DNA from: Gaeumannomyces sp. JS-464
Taxonomy: Eukaryota; Ascomycota; Sordariomycetes; Magnaporthales; Magnaporthaceae
Direction: 5' to 3'
NCBI GenBank assembly: GCA_002197995.1
Contig: NGZR01000007.1
Coordinates: forward strand, 1,260,399-1,324,398
DNA: 64,000 nt
Positions 1-13,004 of the stretch are shown here, in pieces; position 1 is the stretch's first letter, and the number at the start of each line of letters is the position of its first letter. Position numbers and translations under genes: made by a program. The notes beneath the pieces were generated by a model. It was not told the origin of the DNA. It was given only the letters and a program-made list of their open reading frames with translations, and ran no database searches.

Positions 1-1071
1 TGGTGGTGGTGGTGTTCTCCTCCCCCTCCTCCCATTTGGTGGGCGGCCTTGAGCTTGACGTACTCGGCGTGCAGGTTCTGGTAGGCCTGGCTGAGGACGT
101 CGTTGCGCTGCTTGGAGTCGCTCAGCATCTGCTCGAGGTCCTTTATCCGCTGGTCCTTGCGCTCGCGGTACGCCCGCTGCGACGCCCTGTTTTGTGCTCG
201 TCGGCGCTAAAGTCGCATTTTGTTGTCAGTCGTTGAACCGTATCCGGTGCCGGTGCTAGCAAAAATGAATAATAATAATAAAAAATAAAAACCCTTTCAT
301 GCACCACGGGCCTAAAATCCGGGCGCTAGGCGGAGCTCTGGGAAATGCAAAAGGATGCTGGGGATCCTTGGCTTTTCGCTGCAGCGCGCATCCAGACCAG
401 ACTGATGGCTGCACCACCGCCGCCCGCCCCTCTTCCCGCTCTTCCCCTCCAAAAAAAGATCCTGGCGTTGCATACTCTGCGTCGCAGCTTTCTCTCGCTT
501 TCCATCTTTTCGCCCGACGAAAACCGATTTCTCCGAGCTGGGCCGAAAGCGCAAATGACGATGAGGAAAAGAGAGAAGCAGAAAAACAGGGCAGATCCTT
601 ACCGAAAGCACAGATGGCGGGGCGTTCTTGTACCGGTTCTCCCGTTCCTCTTTGCGGGGCCTTCGGCGCCGTCGGCGAGGCGTCGTGGCTCGGCGGCGAA
701 TCCGCCTCGCCCTCGCCCGCCTCTGGGGCTTGGGTACACGTCTCCGAGGCCGAAGTCTTGCAGGTAGGACATGTCGTACTGGAGAGCGAGGGAGTTTTTT
801 TGTCAGTTTCTTTCTTATCTCTCCTTTCTTTTCTTTTTCTTTATGTTTTTTTCTTTGTGATGTTTTCCAGCGACTCCACAGCGCCAGCTTCCCCACTTTG
901 CAAAATACAGCATGAAAGAAAAGTGAAGAAGAAAAAACATACTTGCGAGTTTATCGGGCTCTGCGAATCTGACGTGTGTGTGTCCAGATACTGGTCCGAC
1001 TCTCCTCCGTACAGGTAGTGGTAGGAGCTGACTGGTGATGGCAGGTCGAGTAGGGGGCTGATTTGCTCCAT
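1..1071 (-). CDS. bZIP transcription factor (Fcr3/AP-1-like basic region), 5' part, runs off the window
   Basis: A DNA-binding regulator expected in the nucleus. Exon 1 is 943-1071 (start MEQISPLLDL), exon 2 is 603-778, and exon 3 starts at 206 and continues beyond base 1. Donors are GTATGT and GTAAGG; acceptors are CAG and TAG. Exon 3 opens with the basic region RAQNRASQRAYRERK, followed by a leucine-zipper-like heptad stretch and a glycine/histidine-rich linker. The end of exon 2 reads KEERENRYKNAPPSVLS, which joins the basic region in phase, as in fungal Fcr3-type bZIPs. Inside exon 2 the likely frame changes twice, from DFGLGDVYPSP to the acidic EAGEGEADSPPSHDASP to KEERENRYKN, so an indel problem is suspected near 728 and 650. 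The second intron (207-602) is unusually long for this window. The C-terminus is not in the window. Confidence 0.85.
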
Positions 1072-4000
1072 GGTGCCGTCTCCCCTTCTTTATCTACCGG
1101 TGTTGCTGCTGCTGCTGCTCGGCCGAGGTGTGCCCGGAGCTATGCGGGAGCTATGCAGCTAACGTGCTTGCTACCTTGAGTAGCCTCCACGGGCGCCTGG
1201 GCAGGTCTTCCGGTCCTGTCTGTGGCCAGCCGAGAGCTCCGGTGATGGCGATGATGGCCCGTGATCGTTCCAGTTCTCGCTCAGTGCGGGACGAGATTAT
1301 CCGTTATATGGCAGCGAAAAAAGACGTGAGGCGGTGGTATAGCTATCTAGGCAGGTAGGTATTGAGGATGTTGATGTCGTTGCGAAGCGTGCGTCCCTGC
1401 GGGCTTGATGGTCTCGGAGTGAGTGTATGGGAACGGGAGAGCGGATGGGTGAGTGGCGATGGGGATCTCGAGGTATTATAACAAAAAGAAGAATCTGACC
1501 CCGAAAGGAGATTCCCATCCAAGCCAGACCCGGTCCAGGAACGGGTGGAGGGGGGAGAAAGAGACGTCGTCATATTCAAGCGCGCGTGGGCGTGTGTCTC
1601 CATTCTTGGTTACAGGGTCCCTTTTTTTTTTGTCCAGAAAGACGCTACGGTAAATTGTCTTGCCTCCCCACTACTCTTTTTATTTTATTTTACCTATTTT
1701 ATGTCTGTCTCTCTGCCTCCATCTAACCCATCTTGACTGTCGATGCGCGCGCAGCACACCCTTGGCAGGGGTGGGGATAGCCTGACAGGGGCAAGGAGGC
1801 CATAGAGGTGTGTGGTCAAGGTGGGGGCGTGTCTTTTTGCTCTGGCCAGATACAGGGGAGGATGAAAGGTGGAGGGAGGGCAGCGATGTTCGGAAGCGAC
1901 AGAATGGGCCCTTTGTTTTCTGATTCGTACCAAGCTGTACGTACCTCGAGATGTCACCTCTCCTGCCCCGGGACCACAAGCTCCTGGCGCGGAAACCCAC
2001 CCAGCGGCCACCCTGGATAAGTCAGCTGGGAGGGAGCGGCGGCGGCATGGACAGGCTCGTCCAGCCGCCTATCCTCGCGAGCCTGCCGGTCGGTGCAGGT
2101 GCTGCATTAGTGGGCTGCAAGCAACGAGGCAAAGAAAATAGAAGACGCACGCACGCACACACTTTCACGACTGATTCACCCCTCCCTTTTCATCAGCGGT
2201 CCATCCACCATGCAGGCGGAGAGGAAGAAGAACGGACATAGCTCGTAGTATACGCGGAGAAAAAAAAAAAAAAAAAAGGCAAGACATTGGGCGGTAATGA
2301 GTAAGGGCGACCTGTGTGTTTTGCGCTTTTCCGCAGACAACGGCTGGGATAATTTTTCGCGTGGGGACGAAGCAATCCACCCGTGTTCGTCCAACTCCAT
2401 CGCCGTTCTTGGTCTGGGCCAATCTGTCGAGGTGCCCGGGTTCTCCACTTGGCCGCACATCCGATGTCGATACTCCGCACGTTAAGCTTCGTGACGCGAG
2501 ATCTTTTCCTAGACTTTTTTTTTTTTTTGCGACTTCTCCCTCGTTTCCACCCTTTGGACTTTTGGCTTGCTTTGTGATTAGTCGCATTTATTTGGTATAT
2601 GTCTTGGCATATTGCTGCGTAGCTGTTGTGTTTTTTAGTTTTGCGCATGGCTGGCACTACTGACCGGAGCAGGTAGGCACCTACAGGTGCCCCTGCCACC
2701 CCCGCCAGGCACAGAAACGCCGTCCTCAAACGACCACCGCCAGCAGCTCCCAAAATACACCCAACCCCATCCATTCGCTGATATCTCGTATCAAAATCGG
2801 AGCATGGGGGCTCGATGGCAGGCACCCGGTTTACTCCCATGTAAGCCGTAGCACCGGGTAGGGGTGCAGCGCAAGAGTCCCAGTGACGTCAGACGTCAGT
2901 CGACGGCGCAACCGTTCGTTATTTCGACCGCCCGCATTTTTTTTTCTTTTTTTCGCATTCGCGTGCCCCCCTCGTGAAATAGCGCATATGCAATCATGGG
3001 ACTAGGTGGACGTAGCAGCCATGTACCCACTGCGGTGCCTGGCATCGAGTGACATGCAAGAAGAATCCGCACCCGAGCGCGCGCATCCCGCCGCCCGCCG
3101 CCCGTTCGCCGGTGCATCTCCGGGCTTCGGGAGATGGGGTGACCAACGCTCAGGCGATTGCTTTCTTTCCTCGCTGCGCCCACGCTTCCACGTGAACCAT
3201 GCCGATTGCCTTTGGCGGACGTGAGCGCAAGCTTTGAGCGCGCAGCTTGTATACAACGGAGGGTGGGGCCAGGACGACCACCACTCGATAATAATGGATC
3301 GCACGCGGACGCGAAAGAAGAAAGAAGAAAAAAAAAAAGCTCCAGCGGCAGTAAGACAAAACGTCACCATCCCGTCCATCCCCACTGTGGAAATCGTGAT
3401 CCCCTTTTTTGTTTCTTTTTCTGCTCCCGTTTTTTCTTCGAGACCGCGTGATTTGTGCAGACGCAGTCACGTCCCGATGGGGTCCCCGAGAACCCAGCAG
3501 GATCCCGTCGCCGTCGTCGCCGCGGGTTGCCGGGCTCGCGTCATCTCTCTTTGAGCCGAGCGCCGACGCGAATCCCGAGATTCACGCGTGCGGTCAAAAG
3601 GCATTGATTCGGCATCTCGCTCAGGGGCCAGCAGGCCTCGTTTTGCCCACCACCGGGAATATCCAGGGTTTAAGCATACAACCCTTGCGTCGGCTCTGGC
3701 CGAAAACCTGGACTAGAGCAAAGAATGGCGTCGGCAAAGGGACGCCAGGGTACTTTGTTTGCGACACAACCGACTAGTCACTTTAGTTCCCTGATTATCA
3801 CCGCCCATTATTGGACGCCTTTCCAGCGACTTGACGTGCGCAGCGGGCAAGGAAGGCATGCCGCCCGGGCCCAGGCCAGCGCTGCCAGCGATGACACCGT
3901 CAGTGGCCTGGCGCGCGCGTCAGCGTAGTAACGCGGTATTTTTCCCGCCAAAGGGGTCCGGTCCCGGCCGGCTGGTCCGACCCAAAACAAGAATAAAGGG

Positions 4001-7000
4001 GGCAGTCGAATGCTTTTTTTAGTCTTTTTTTTGCAACCTTTTGCCAAGGATTTTGTATTTTACGGTCCGAATGTATAAACACCCAGCCTCAGCAAACTCG
4101 CTCCCGTGAACAATCAAGCCCGGCGACCATGTCTTCTGCCACTTGCTGACACGACACTTTGAGCCCGAGATGAGCAGAGTTGCGGCCATCCCCTTTTTTT
4201 TGCCCTCCGTTGCTGATAATAGAGTTGCAAATTGGCAATCAACCATACCGGCATTCTTTTTTTTTCTTTGTTCTTTGTTCTGTTCTCTCAACGTCTCTCG
4301 TACCATATTTCCCACTTTCTCGTAGCACGCCCCCTCCATAAACGGTCAAACCTCCGCGCCTCAGTTCTTGAAACAAACGATAGGCGCTCGTTCGCTGGTA
4401 CACGCACCTATCGGTCCTCCCAACTTATTGGTCCTGCGTCCTCCCCGCCGTTGGATGAAAAAAGCAAACCCCGAGGCGTTCGACCGTTGCCTATTTCGGC
4501 CACACACCGCACCGCCCGGCAATGGTCACATGGCAAGTGTGTGTGCGTCCCGCCTCCGCCCGAATCGCCGGAGGGCCAGGGCAGGGATAGGGATAGCGGA
4601 GAGCTCGGCGCCAGACCCCCAGGTAGAGGGAAGGACCCTTCATACCTTGGCTTGCGGGAAATCTACTTAACCGTACACAACTGCTTTCTTTCCCCCTACT
4701 TTTCGCGCTCGATACTAATACCTCCTTGCTACCTACGCTAGTGCATACACGGCAAGCTCCTGTCACGCATCCATCCATCTCACATTGCCAAGCCTACCGA
4801 TCTTTCTCCGCACCCCCAGTGTTCACTCCAACGAAAAGCTTACGGGAGCAGAACAGAGCAAGGTCTTGTCCAATCAGCCGAGCCCCGGACAAGGCTCCGT
4901 CCATCCCCTAGCACGAGACAGACGTCAAGGATCCCACAAAATGGGTCGACGATCCTGGGGGCTCGTTTCATTGGAATTCGCACCTTGCCTCATGTCATCT
5001 CCCCCTCGTATGCCCACACGCACAGCCTTCCTTGCTGTCATTTCTCCCTTTCTTTTTTCTTGCCCAGGCGGCTCTATCCGCAGCAGCCTACGAAGAGTTG
5101 TCAGGGCGCAGTCAGGGCAACTATCGGTTTTTATTTTCTTTTCTTGCTTCTCCTCCACGCTGAGCAGCCAATCAGGAGCCGGCTGGCTACGAACCCGAGG
5201 ATCCTTTCCCTTTGGCTCCTACCCCTGTGCCGACCTCCCCCCTTTTCGATATCCCCAGCCTGGAAAATCGCCCGCCATGTGCTCGTCGTTTCCACACCCA
5301 GAATGAGGGGATGCGATGTTGATCGATAGGTCTGGACGCTGTCCTGGAAGCGACCTGCCTTTTGAGGCTAGTTAATGTGAACTGGAATCACCCTCTCCGT
5401 TGACAAGTACGCCCCATGCGGACTCCATCTTTCAGTTATCTTCTATTTTCTCCTGTACCTAGGTTGCAACCTTCTCCAGGGCAGGCATTGTCCAGCATCC
5501 CTCACCGCCACCAAAGCGGGAAAAGAAAAAAGAAGGGGTTCCTTTGTGGACATGTCGTAATTTGGCGTGCGTGATCCAGTGGCTCCGCTCAAAGTGCCGT
5601 CATTTTCTGGGTCCCTCTACATACAGTCCACGGGGTTGGGGCGTGCTTTTGACAGCACCCCAGCGCCCTGAATTTGGAATACTTTGACCCCCCTCCTTAC
5701 CAGCCAATCACGGGGCGGGATTCAGTGCTGAAGCCTTCCCAAACAGGAAATTCAGCGAACCCAACGAGCCCGCACAAAAACGCCCTTGGCCGGCCCGATT
5801 TCCTGCCTCCTGCAGGAGACCCTTTAACTCCGTGGTCCCAGCGAGTAAACACCACCTGGGCAGGCTGTGGAAATTCCAATTGGCGGGCTCGTCTCGCGCC
5901 GGCCCGTGTTCTCATACCCATCTATCAGTGTATGCCGGTGCCTAAAGCCAGATCATCTCGAGAGTGCCCAATAGCAGCAGGAAAAGAGGGAAGGTTTGAT
6001 GGAGATTGCGGGAGGCTTCGATGTGTGGAATTACCGCTTCATCAACAAATACGCCACGGCCCCATGCCGTAATGGTTCTTTTTTTTTTTTTTTTGGGACC
6101 AGCCCCCAAAGAGCTCCCTGTGCTGCTGCTGCTGCTGCTAGGGCTGAGACGCACTGCCACGAGGTTGGACACAGGACCCTAGAACCTGGTCAGGCGGTCC
6201 GCGATGGCTTCGTGTAGACGGCGGTACCTGTCAACGGGGGTGGGATCAGGGTGGATGGGCGTGGTTCTTGCTGCGCCGCCTGCGATGGCTGTTTGATACG
6301 CCGCCGCCGTTGTAGATTTGTGAGGCCCAGCTGAAATCCTTCAAGCAAAATAATGTCTTGGTTGTTTGGTTGGGTAGGGCTGGCCAGCGGGGCGGTTCTT
6401 TGTTACACCCTCGGCACAGCGAGAAAAAGAGTGGGTTCTGAGTCGCCCAGTTGTTTTACCTTCGTTGCTGTCTTGGGTCACCGAGCATATCACAACACAC
6501 AAAACACAAAGCCACACTCGAGAGGATGGATTTGCTTGTTTCAACAGGTCAAGAAATATCATCCACCAACGTAGCTTTAATGCGGCGTGCAAAATAATCA
6601 GCCCGCCCCCAAAGCGCCTGCGGGAGAGAAGCAGAAAAGGGAAAGCTCGGTGGAAGAAGGCTAACGAGCTTTGCAGAGTCAGGCCTTCTTGCTTCCGCTC
6701 CGCTTTTGCGGCTGCTGGCCAGAAAAAGAAAGGGTGGGCTAGTGTTGCATCAAGAATGTCGCTGCCTGGCGGGAAGGATGCGCCACCGCAATCCCCGCTC
6801 TGCTTTCTCTGTTCTTCCGCTCCAGGAGTCAAACACCGATGGCAGCCGGGCCAGGTGAGGGGCGGCCCTATCTGCTGGGTTCACGGCACCTCCACGTGGC
6901 TCGCTCTGCGAGTCTGTTTCCACACGCAGATAGCGCCCCTTGTGCCACTCTCTCTCAACTCAACACCACCGTGTCCCCTCATTCGAATGGAATCCCGACT

Positions 7001-10000
7001 GGTATCCATCCACTAACGGGGGGGTTTTTTTTTTCTCTAGTGGACTGCAGCATGCAGATATTCGCACATCTGGCAAGCATCTCACTGGCGTCTAGTAACC
7101 GTGCCCTCCCTCTCCCCTGCCCCACCACAGCCGCCATTGCCGCCATGGACGGCTCCCCTCAGGCAGCAGCATTTCCCTTCGTGTGGCGTCCCCAAACAAA
7201 AACCACTGCCGCCCCGGCTGGCTGGGGGCTGCCAAGCAAGATCTAGACCCCCTGGCCAGGAACAACAACACGCTTGGCTGTTTTTCTCCGATTGGCGGGG
7301 TCGTCTATTCAGGTGTGAGGACGAGTGGCGGTAGTCAGACGGGGCGAGAATGAATGCATTACGCTGCTGCCGTGAGATTTTTTTTCCCGCTTGGGTGGGT
7401 AAGGCGTCATGAAAGAGCAAACTGGAGGGCTTGTTTAGTCACACGGGCGAGCGAGGGGTGCGATTGCTGCGGCATGGTCAGCAGTGCTTGCTTGCCTTTG
7501 GCCGGTGTGGACCTGGACGCAAAAAGAGCTCGCGTAAACAGCCTCGACAGCATATGCAGCTGTGTCGATCGTCTCCTCGAGGCAGGGGGGCTGGGCACGA
7601 AAGACAAAACAAGCAACTGCACCCTGGCTTGTCACTGCCCTGTTCAATAGCGAACGCCACCGCCAACTGGCAAAAACCCAAAACGGATTTTTGCCCGCAT
7701 GTCTCAGTTGAGCATCAATCGCCGATCCGAGGACCGAGGCCCTAGACCGGCGAGGCACATCTCGTTGGGTTCGGAGTTAGCTTGGGAGGCGTGTACAGAG
7801 GTTTTGCGGAGCGAGAGAGAAGCAACACAGCAACGGCGGGGCCGCGGCTCGCGATAATTGTCCCGGGGAGAGGGCCATGTCGGGGTCCGAGATATCTCAT
7901 GCGGGCGTCGGGGCGAAGATGACGGGCAACCGTCCGCCACGGAGGTGCCGTGGCGCGCCGTCGAAAGGCGGAATAGGTCAATGCAAAGAAACAGAGCCAT
8001 GTCGACGGGGAACGGCGGAACGGCCGCGAGAAACAACAAGGGTCGACCCCAGCGCAGCGGACTGAAGGCAGGTGGGCAGGTGGGGTAGGGAGGGTTCATG
8101 TTCCATTGCAGGAAGCAGCTTCAACTTCCTTACCTTCTCGACCAAAGCAATTGGCTGCAACCCCTCAAACCCACCCACCACCCATCATCACTCAAAATTT
8201 CCCCAAGGGCCTGGACCAAGTGCGGCCGGCTGAACGAGGCACGACAAGCACGCAAACCACCAAGAACAACACACCACCACACACCTAGGTAGGTACAGCT
8301 GCTACCAAACCGCTGCTGCAGCGATCGCGCGCGTCCCGCCAACTCTAAAGCTTAATTGTCCTCTCAAGGCCAAGACCGCCTTTTTGGCTGCCTGGACCAA
8401 TCACGGCCCCCAAATCCGACGCTGCGGCGACTGCTTTCCGACTTTCTTTCTTTTTCTTGCAGCCTCAAACGGGGCTACACAACCTGGCCTAGGCGAGGTA
8501 GTATCTCCAGCCTCAAGCCATTGTGACGGCACACACACACACACACACACACACACAACCAAAGAAAGACACCGAGGTCCAGACCATGTGGCGCTGGCCG
8601 AGAACGCCTTCGTTGATATTTCGGGATCCCATCACCGTGGCTTGATCTTTTTTTTTTCATCTCCTCCCACCTCACGCCCCTCCCCTCCGTCGCCTCCGAA
8701 AAGCACCTACACCGAGGCAGTCATCCATCAAGCCACCCATCCTTACTACAACCGTCTAGCGCAGCTAAGCGATCCTCCCTCCTGCCGCCCGTCTTCCCGC
8801 TCCGCAAGCTTAAAACCTCCGTTTTGGGAAATCCCATCCCTTGCGCCGATGGTGGTCCGGCATCACTAATTGGAGAATGCGAAGCAGAGAGGCTGCCCAG
8901 AGGCGTGCATTATGGCAAGATGAACAGCAAGGGAAAAACTGACAATTTCCGATTAGTTTCCACACAGCACCCCATATATTACGATTAGTAGTAGTGCCCG
9001 TCGTGCCGCATTCGCTAGATGCGCTGCGACTTTAGCCAAGGCACTTGCTTACACACCACACAGCCCCGGAACCAACCGAGGGACGTTGCAGCATCCACGT
9101 GGAGGGGCATCTTGCAACCTTATCTTATCTACTCCTCCCTCAGCTTCCCGTCTCAGTGACCAACTTATCCTTCAAACCAGAGGCGGCGGCGCGCATCAGG
9201 CACTCGGGGGAAACGGCGACGAATTCGTGGGCCGCAGAGCGCTCCTCGACCTTGCTCTGCAAAAGTTCTGGCTCAGCAACACAGAGATGCTTTGGTACCT
9301 CTAGCTAGGTATCCCGGGGGGGGGGTTTTGCTCCTTTTCCCCCACATTCTCTGAAGACATACCGGCCACCGTCGGAGGAGAGTCTCGAGACCATCATGAT
9401 CAGGGGTCGTATTTATAAGCCCACATCAGAAGGGCGTGTGTTTACGGCGACTCGGATTGTTCTTTTTGAACTTTCATGGTGCCATATTTCCCCATGAACT
9501 CCGCAAGAGGAAATTATGACAAAAAAAACTATCTCCGTAGTTGATATGTATGAGCATGGGGCCAGATACGCATCCGGAAACCAGACCGAGCCCCCAGGAT
9601 TCAGGCCTAGCGCGCCGGTAACCGAAAGAGACAACCACAAAAAATACCCCTTAAACAAAAGAAGGACCCCAGCAAACCGCAAGGCAGCAGGAGAATAAAG
9701 CGTGGCAAATGGAAAGAGAGGCTGAACAAAAGGATCCGGTCCCCACCGGTTCATCCAAGCAAGCAAGCCTTTTGAACAAAACGGGGCCGTCTCAATGCCG
9801 CCCCCAAATGAGAAAATCGTTTGGATCCATGTTCTGTCCTGTCCAAAATCTTGTTGCCTGCTTGGGGCTTTGTCCCGTCGCCATAGAGAGAGAGACCCAT
9901 CCATTCTCCTCCATCCCGCTCGGCCTTTGAAACATTACGCGATCATTTTGAATCCCCTCCCCTCTCGCCGGCAGCCTGGGGTGAAACGAAGCCCAGTCAG

Positions 10001-11029
10001 CGGCCTGCTCGTGTCCAGCTCCACGAACAAAAGAGGACCCTTGCCCAAAGAGGGTAGGGAGAAGCAATCGGCAAATGTGGGAGGTGGCCTGATTTTGTCG
10101 TCATTCCCCCTTGTGTTGGGCTCTCGCCTATCCCTCGTGGGAGCATCCACAAACCCCCTCCCCCAAACGCAAGGACCTAAGCAACCATGAGGGCGGGGAG
10201 AGATATCCATCGGTGCAGCCGCGCCGCCGTTGGCTCGGCTGGCTACATGGCTGCAGGGCCAATGTAGCCCAATATGGACTAAACTAGCCTTGCATTGCAG
10301 ATGGCACGCACCTATCTGCCTGTATCTACCCATCGACGTATACGTGTGCGTGTGCGGAGCGGAGTGGAGTGGTGTGGACATGGCAGCCAGCCAGCGCTTC
10401 GGCATCCCAGCCGAAGAAGCGTCACGTTATCGAGGGGTCCTTCTGTGTTATACCGCCTTCTCACAATGCGACCACGACTCCATGGTGGACGCCAACAAGT
10501 CCCTCCAGTCCCGGGCGTGCCCGTCCGGTCCCCCGTCCCGGCGGCGCCAGTACCGCTGCGTGCTGTCATCCCGGAGCCAATAGGCACATGTCTAGGAGGC
10601 ACCGAGACTCCTCTCACTCTCCACACTTCTTGCGACAAGCATCCTATTTTCCCGTCCCTGTGGTCCCTGGTCTCCAACGGTCCATGAGCCTTTGGCTAGC
10701 AAAGACCCTTGCTGCCTCTCGCCTGCAGGGAAGCTGCTTGCTACCCTTGATTGGCAGGCACATGAAACCCACTTTCTGCGCAGTTAATTGCGGGGCTGAC
10801 GGAGACGATTTGGCATTTGCCCCCCAGATTATCGAGCCAGCCCCAGCATCCGTTGAGTTTCTGAATGCCGTCGCCGTGCGCGCCGATTCTGGCAGCGGAT
10901 CTCGCCGGGCCTGGCGGTGATTGCGTGGAGGTTCCGGTTCTCCCCACGCGGCAGCCCTCTTCCCACTAAACGGGCCTTTTCCTACTCACGCGGCGATGGG
11001 TGTCTTGTTGCTACCGCTTGCTGCCATCC
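1072..11029. other. Gene-poor 10 kb interval
   Basis: I see no ORF here with a recognisable domain, no conserved exon chain and no tRNA or rRNA gene. The sequence is rich in poly-T/poly-A runs, a CTG run near 1103, a (CA)n repeat at 8530-8557 and TAGGTA-type motifs near 1350, 8284 and 9300. The part next to 1072 must hold the bZIP promoter and 5' UTR. The far end is the 3' flank of the TPR gene. The rest could be a long regulatory region, a long noncoding RNA or an unrecognised fast-evolving gene. Confidence 0.6.
8530..8557. repeat. (CA)n dinucleotide microsatellite
   Basis: Fourteen CA units in a row, lying in non-coding DNA. It is directly visible and likely polymorphic between strains. 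Confidence 0.95.
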
Positions 11030-13004
11030 CTACCTATCCAAGGCCCGTAACCCCGCCTTGGCCTGCCTGACTCCGTCGTCGAAGCCGATGCGCTCGCTTA
11101 AGGCAATGCACTCGTCGAACCGACGACGCGCCCCGGCGACATCGCCGAGCATCTTGGCAATGTCGCCGAGGTTGCACAGCGACACGGCGCAGGCCTGGTC
11201 GCACTCCGGGGTGCGCTTGTCGCCACCCGTCTCAGCGGCGAGCCGCTGCGCGTTGCCGGCCCAGTTGCTGGCGTACTCTAGGTAGGTGGCCCTCGTCGCC
11301 GCCGCCTTCTGCTGCTGCGTGACAGCCGCGGGCGCATTGGTGGTGGCGGTGGTCTTGTTTGCGCTGCTTGTCTTGGCGCCGCCATCGCCCAGCGCAATCC
11401 CCTGACTACCGCTGCTGCTGCCAGGCCCCGCATCCCCCGCCGGCGCAAGAGTTTCCATCAATGGACTGTGGAGAGGGTGCTGGACGAATGACGCGGCGAT
11501 GTTGTTCACTTTGCAGACGGACAATCAGTCAGTTGTGTGCTCGTCAGGAGCCCAGCTAAGTGCCGGGATAGAACTTACTTGTGACTGCGCTGTGGCAGGG
11601 ATCCTGGCAGAGATGAAGGGCCTGGAGGAATGCGGGGACGGCAAGGTGGGCCTGGTCCTTTGACAAGAAGCTGTTCCCAAGAGCTGCAGATTTGATGCCC
11701 GAAGTCTCCAAGGTTAGCCAAGCAAGAAACGACGATCCTAGAGGATAGAGGAAGGAAATTGTGGTTTGCAACAACGGTCCCACAAAGACATACCTTCCAG
11801 AGCTCCGCCCATCTCCTCGGCGTTGAGCCAGTCACCCTCCCCCTCCTTGACACCCTCGACGGACCGGCGCTGCATCTCCCTCAGGCCAGACTCGACGGCC
11901 CACACAAGACTCTCGTGGGCCAGCTCGGGCTCGAGCACATGCTGGTCGGAGTAGAGCTCGCCGAGCTTGATGCTGATCCCGATGGATCTGCGCAGGATCC
12001 GGTTGCGCTTGCCCCAGACCGTCTCCCTCTTCGGCGGCGGTGCCGCCGAAGCCTCCTCGCCCGCCTTCCCACCCTCCTCCTGCCTCTCAGCCGCCGCCGC
12101 CGCCGCCGCGCCGCGGACGCCACCACCGGCAGCTCCTTCATGCCCTGCTCCTCGGCCAGCGCGACCCAGCGCCTGCACTCGTCCAGCAGCGACACGAGGG
12201 TGCGGATGGCGGCGTCGTGGCGCTCAATCTTCTCGAGCCAGGCGGCGACCTGGATGCGCACGCCCATGAACTCGTCCGAGAAGGGGTCGAGCCCGGCCTC
12301 GACGCACCTCTCGATGGCCTCGCGGTAGTACTTGAGCGCGAGCTTGGGGTCGGGCGCGTAGTTGCTGTAGTAGAGCGCGCGCCGCATCGCGTTCGCCACG
12401 GGCTCGGGCAGCGTCGTGAACTGCTCCGAGTAGAAGTAGGTGAAGTAGATGCGCACCGTGTACGCCACGACGCCGGCCATGACGGCGAGCCTGCAAATCG
12501 GAAAAGGCGAGGGTGAGATTAGGACCGGAACGGAGAAAAACGAGCATTTCCTGGGCAGGGGGGAGCTCAAACTCACGATACCAGCGCCAGCCCCATCTCC
12601 CCAGGGTGCTGCCGGAAGATGGCGCGAAAGTTCTCGCCGCGGACGGCGCGCGAGAGGCTCCCCAGGCTGTCCCTGAACAGGCGGCGCAGCACCTCGCCAA
12701 ACGCCGGGCGGCGCGGCGGCGGCGGGCTCTTGTTCCTCCTGGCGTGCTCTCCGGGGGTGGACTGCTGCTGCTGCTGCTTCTGCTTCGTCGACTCCCATCT
12801 GCGCTGCCCGCCGGGCTGGTGTCGGTATCCGGACCGCTGCTGCTGCTGCTGCTGCTGTGGCACGTGGCAGCAGGACCGGACGAGAGGGGCAGCCCCGGCG
12901 CGGCTCGGCAGGCCCAGCGTGATGGCGCGTGCTGCCGGGATGCTGCTGCTGCTCCTGCTGCTGCGCATGGCGCGTATGCTGTGTAGTCTCGTCGAGGCAG
13001 ACAT
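11030..13004 (-). CDS. TPR-repeat mitochondrial membrane protein, Mgr3-like
   Basis: Four exons: 12577-13004, 11794-12490, 11579-11683 and 11030-11508, giving about 569 residues once one frameshift is allowed. The N-terminus is rich in Ser/Arg with poly-Gln blocks and looks like a mitochondrial presequence. Exon 2 opens with a membrane segment (LAVMAGVVAYTVRIYFTYF), followed by TPR-like helices (NYAPDPKLALKYYREAIERC). The last exons carry two more TPR-like units (LGNSFLSKDQAHLAVPAFLQ; CNLGDIAKMLGDVAGARRRF). This order matches fungal Mgr3-type proteins, which in yeast present substrates to the inner-membrane i-AAA protease Yme1. The assignment rests on architecture only. The frame changes inside a GCG-repeat tract near 12107-12114, where one base is missing. 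The gene is divergent from DAP1, 571 bp away. Confidence 0.72.

Noticed and set aside
11759..12328. Plus-strand 189-residue ORF opposite the TPR gene
   Set aside because: It is antisense to conserved coding exons and owes its length to GC-rich codon structure.
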